Assembly (NCBI GenBank): GCA_020027635.1
Contig: JAHKKL010000011.1
Coordinates: 1 to 14,960 of the forward strand
Length of the DNA: 14,960 nt
From: Gammaproteobacteria bacterium
Lineage (GTDB): Bacteria; Pseudomonadota; Gammaproteobacteria; UBA9214
Reading direction: 5' to 3'
The position numbers were made by a program, and so were the translations under genes. This document shows positions 14,250 to 14,960 of the stretch, piece by piece. The first letter of the stretch is position 1. Each line of letters starts with the position of its first letter. The notes below the pieces were generated by a model that had not been told where the DNA came from, made no database searches, and saw only the letters and a program-made list of their open reading frames with translations.

Positions 14250-14960
14250 ATGAGCAGCACTGACAAGGCGGGGTTCGGCATCCGCCGCGAATGGGCCGAA
14301 AATCCACGCTGGCGGACCATTACCCGGCCGTATGCGGCCGAGGACGTGGTTCGCCTCAGAGGCAGCAAACAAATCGACTACACGCTGGCCCACGACGGCG
14401 CCGCGAGGCTGTGGCGGCTGCTCGCGGAGGAACCCTTCGTCAATGCCCTCGGCGCCATGACCGGCAACCAGGCCATGCAGCAGGTGCGCGCCGGCCTCAA
14501 GGCGATCTACGTGTCCGGCTGGCAGGTCGCGGGCGACGCCAATGTCGCCGGCCAGATGTATCCGGACCAGTCGTTGTATCCGGCCAATTCGGTGCCGGAG
14601 CTGGTGCGGCGCATCAACAACGCGCTGCAGCGCGCCGACCAGATCCAGCAACTGGACGGCGGCGGCGCGGTCGACTGGTTCGCGCCCATCGTCGCCGATG
14701 CCGAGGCCGGCTTCGGGGGTGTGCTGAACGCGTTCGAACTCATGAAGGCGATGATCGAGGCCGGCGCCGCCGGCGTCCACTTCGAGGACCAGCTGGCCTC
14801 GGCCAAGAAGTGCGGCCACATGGGTGGCAAGGTACTGGTGCCGACCCGCGAGGCGGTGCAAAAGCTGGTGGCGGCCCGGCTCGCCGCGGATGTGCTCGGC
14901 GTGCCGACGGCGCTGATCGCGCGCACCGACGCCGAGGCGGCCGGCCTGCTCACCTCCGAC
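14250..14960 (+). CDS. aceA: Isocitrate lyase, N-terminal part (cut by right edge)
   Basis: Isocitrate lyase cleaves isocitrate to glyoxylate and succinate, the first step of the glyoxylate shunt. The 237 visible codons hold the family landmarks WRTITRPYAAEDVVRLRGS (21-39), ALGAMTGNQAMQQVRAGLKA (66-85), IYVSGWQVAGDANVAGQMYP (86-105), DWFAPIVADAEAGFGG (142-157) and the signature KKCGHMGGKVLVPTREA (186-202). Cys188 is the catalytic cysteine. The usual length is about 430 aa, so roughly 45% is missing on the right. The ATG at 14250 has AGAGGAG seven bases upstream. It lies 45 bp after aceB and shares its transcript. Whether aceK (isocitrate dehydrogenase kinase/phosphatase) follows, as in E. coli, cannot be seen. 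Confidence 0.96.
   Translation, partial: MSSTDKAGFGIRREWAENPRWRTITRPYAAEDVVRLRGSKQIDYTLAHDGAARLWRLLAEEPFVNALGAMTGNQAMQQVRAGLKAIYVSGWQVAGDANVAGQMYPDQSLYPANSVPELVRRINNALQRADQIQQLDGGGAVDWFAPIVADAEAGFGGVLNAFELMKAMIEAGAAGVHFEDQLASAKKCGHMGGKVLVPTREAVQKLVAARLAADVLGVPTALIARTDAEAAGLLTSD

Noticed and set aside
13536..14861. 441-codon minus-strand frame opposite aceB and aceA
   Set aside because: It spans two well-conserved genes and their gap, so it is a shadow frame.

Overview
The window is GC-rich bacterial chromosomal DNA, densely packed with genes for carbon storage and acetyl-CoA use. It looks like a gammaproteobacterium, perhaps a Chromatiales-type sulfur or phototrophic lineage. That placement is an inference from the two-subunit class III PHA synthase (PhaE plus a 355-aa PhaC), an E. 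coli-like malate synthase A and the gene content. No marker gene is present to settle it. I see no mobile element, CRISPR array, tRNA or rRNA.

Layout, left to right. (1) The N-terminal 393 codons of the glycogen branching enzyme glgB (minus) run off the left edge, followed by a 390-bp gap with inverted repeats. (2) A minus-strand run reads phasin > phaA (thiolase) > phaB (acetoacetyl-CoA reductase) > phaR (PHA regulator) > an 894-aa Pat/PatZ-type fusion of an ADP-forming acyl-CoA synthetase and a GNAT acetyltransferase. (3) Divergent from the phasin gene, phaE-phaC (plus) encode the class III PHA synthase. (4) A zinc-dependent deacetylase of the HDAC/AcuC family (minus) converges on phaC, with one base between the two stop codons. 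Upstream of it lies a 56-codon gene for a small four-cysteine protein. (5) A LysR-type regulator (minus, with a clear intrinsic terminator) is divergent from aceB (malate synthase A) and aceA (isocitrate lyase, cut by the right edge).

How it fits together. PhaA and PhaB turn acetyl-CoA into 3-hydroxybutyryl-CoA, PhaEC polymerises it, the phasin coats the granule and PhaR senses it. AceB and AceA spend acetyl-CoA through the glyoxylate shunt, and GlgB belongs to the competing glycogen store. A candidate protein acetyltransferase and a candidate deacetylase flank the PHA genes, so acetyl-CoA-linked protein acetylation may be part of the same regulatory setting (inference).

The best regulatory signal is in the phasin/phaE divergent region. 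Two promoter-overlapping palindromes share the core TGCATTGCA, each in the same orientation relative to the gene it precedes. The first contains CTGC-N3-GCAG, the site described for PhaR in alphaproteobacteria. The window is mostly a well-understood metabolic locus. I did not find a clearly new system. The least explained items are the small cysteine protein, the basic PhaE tail and the acetyltransferase/deacetylase pairing.
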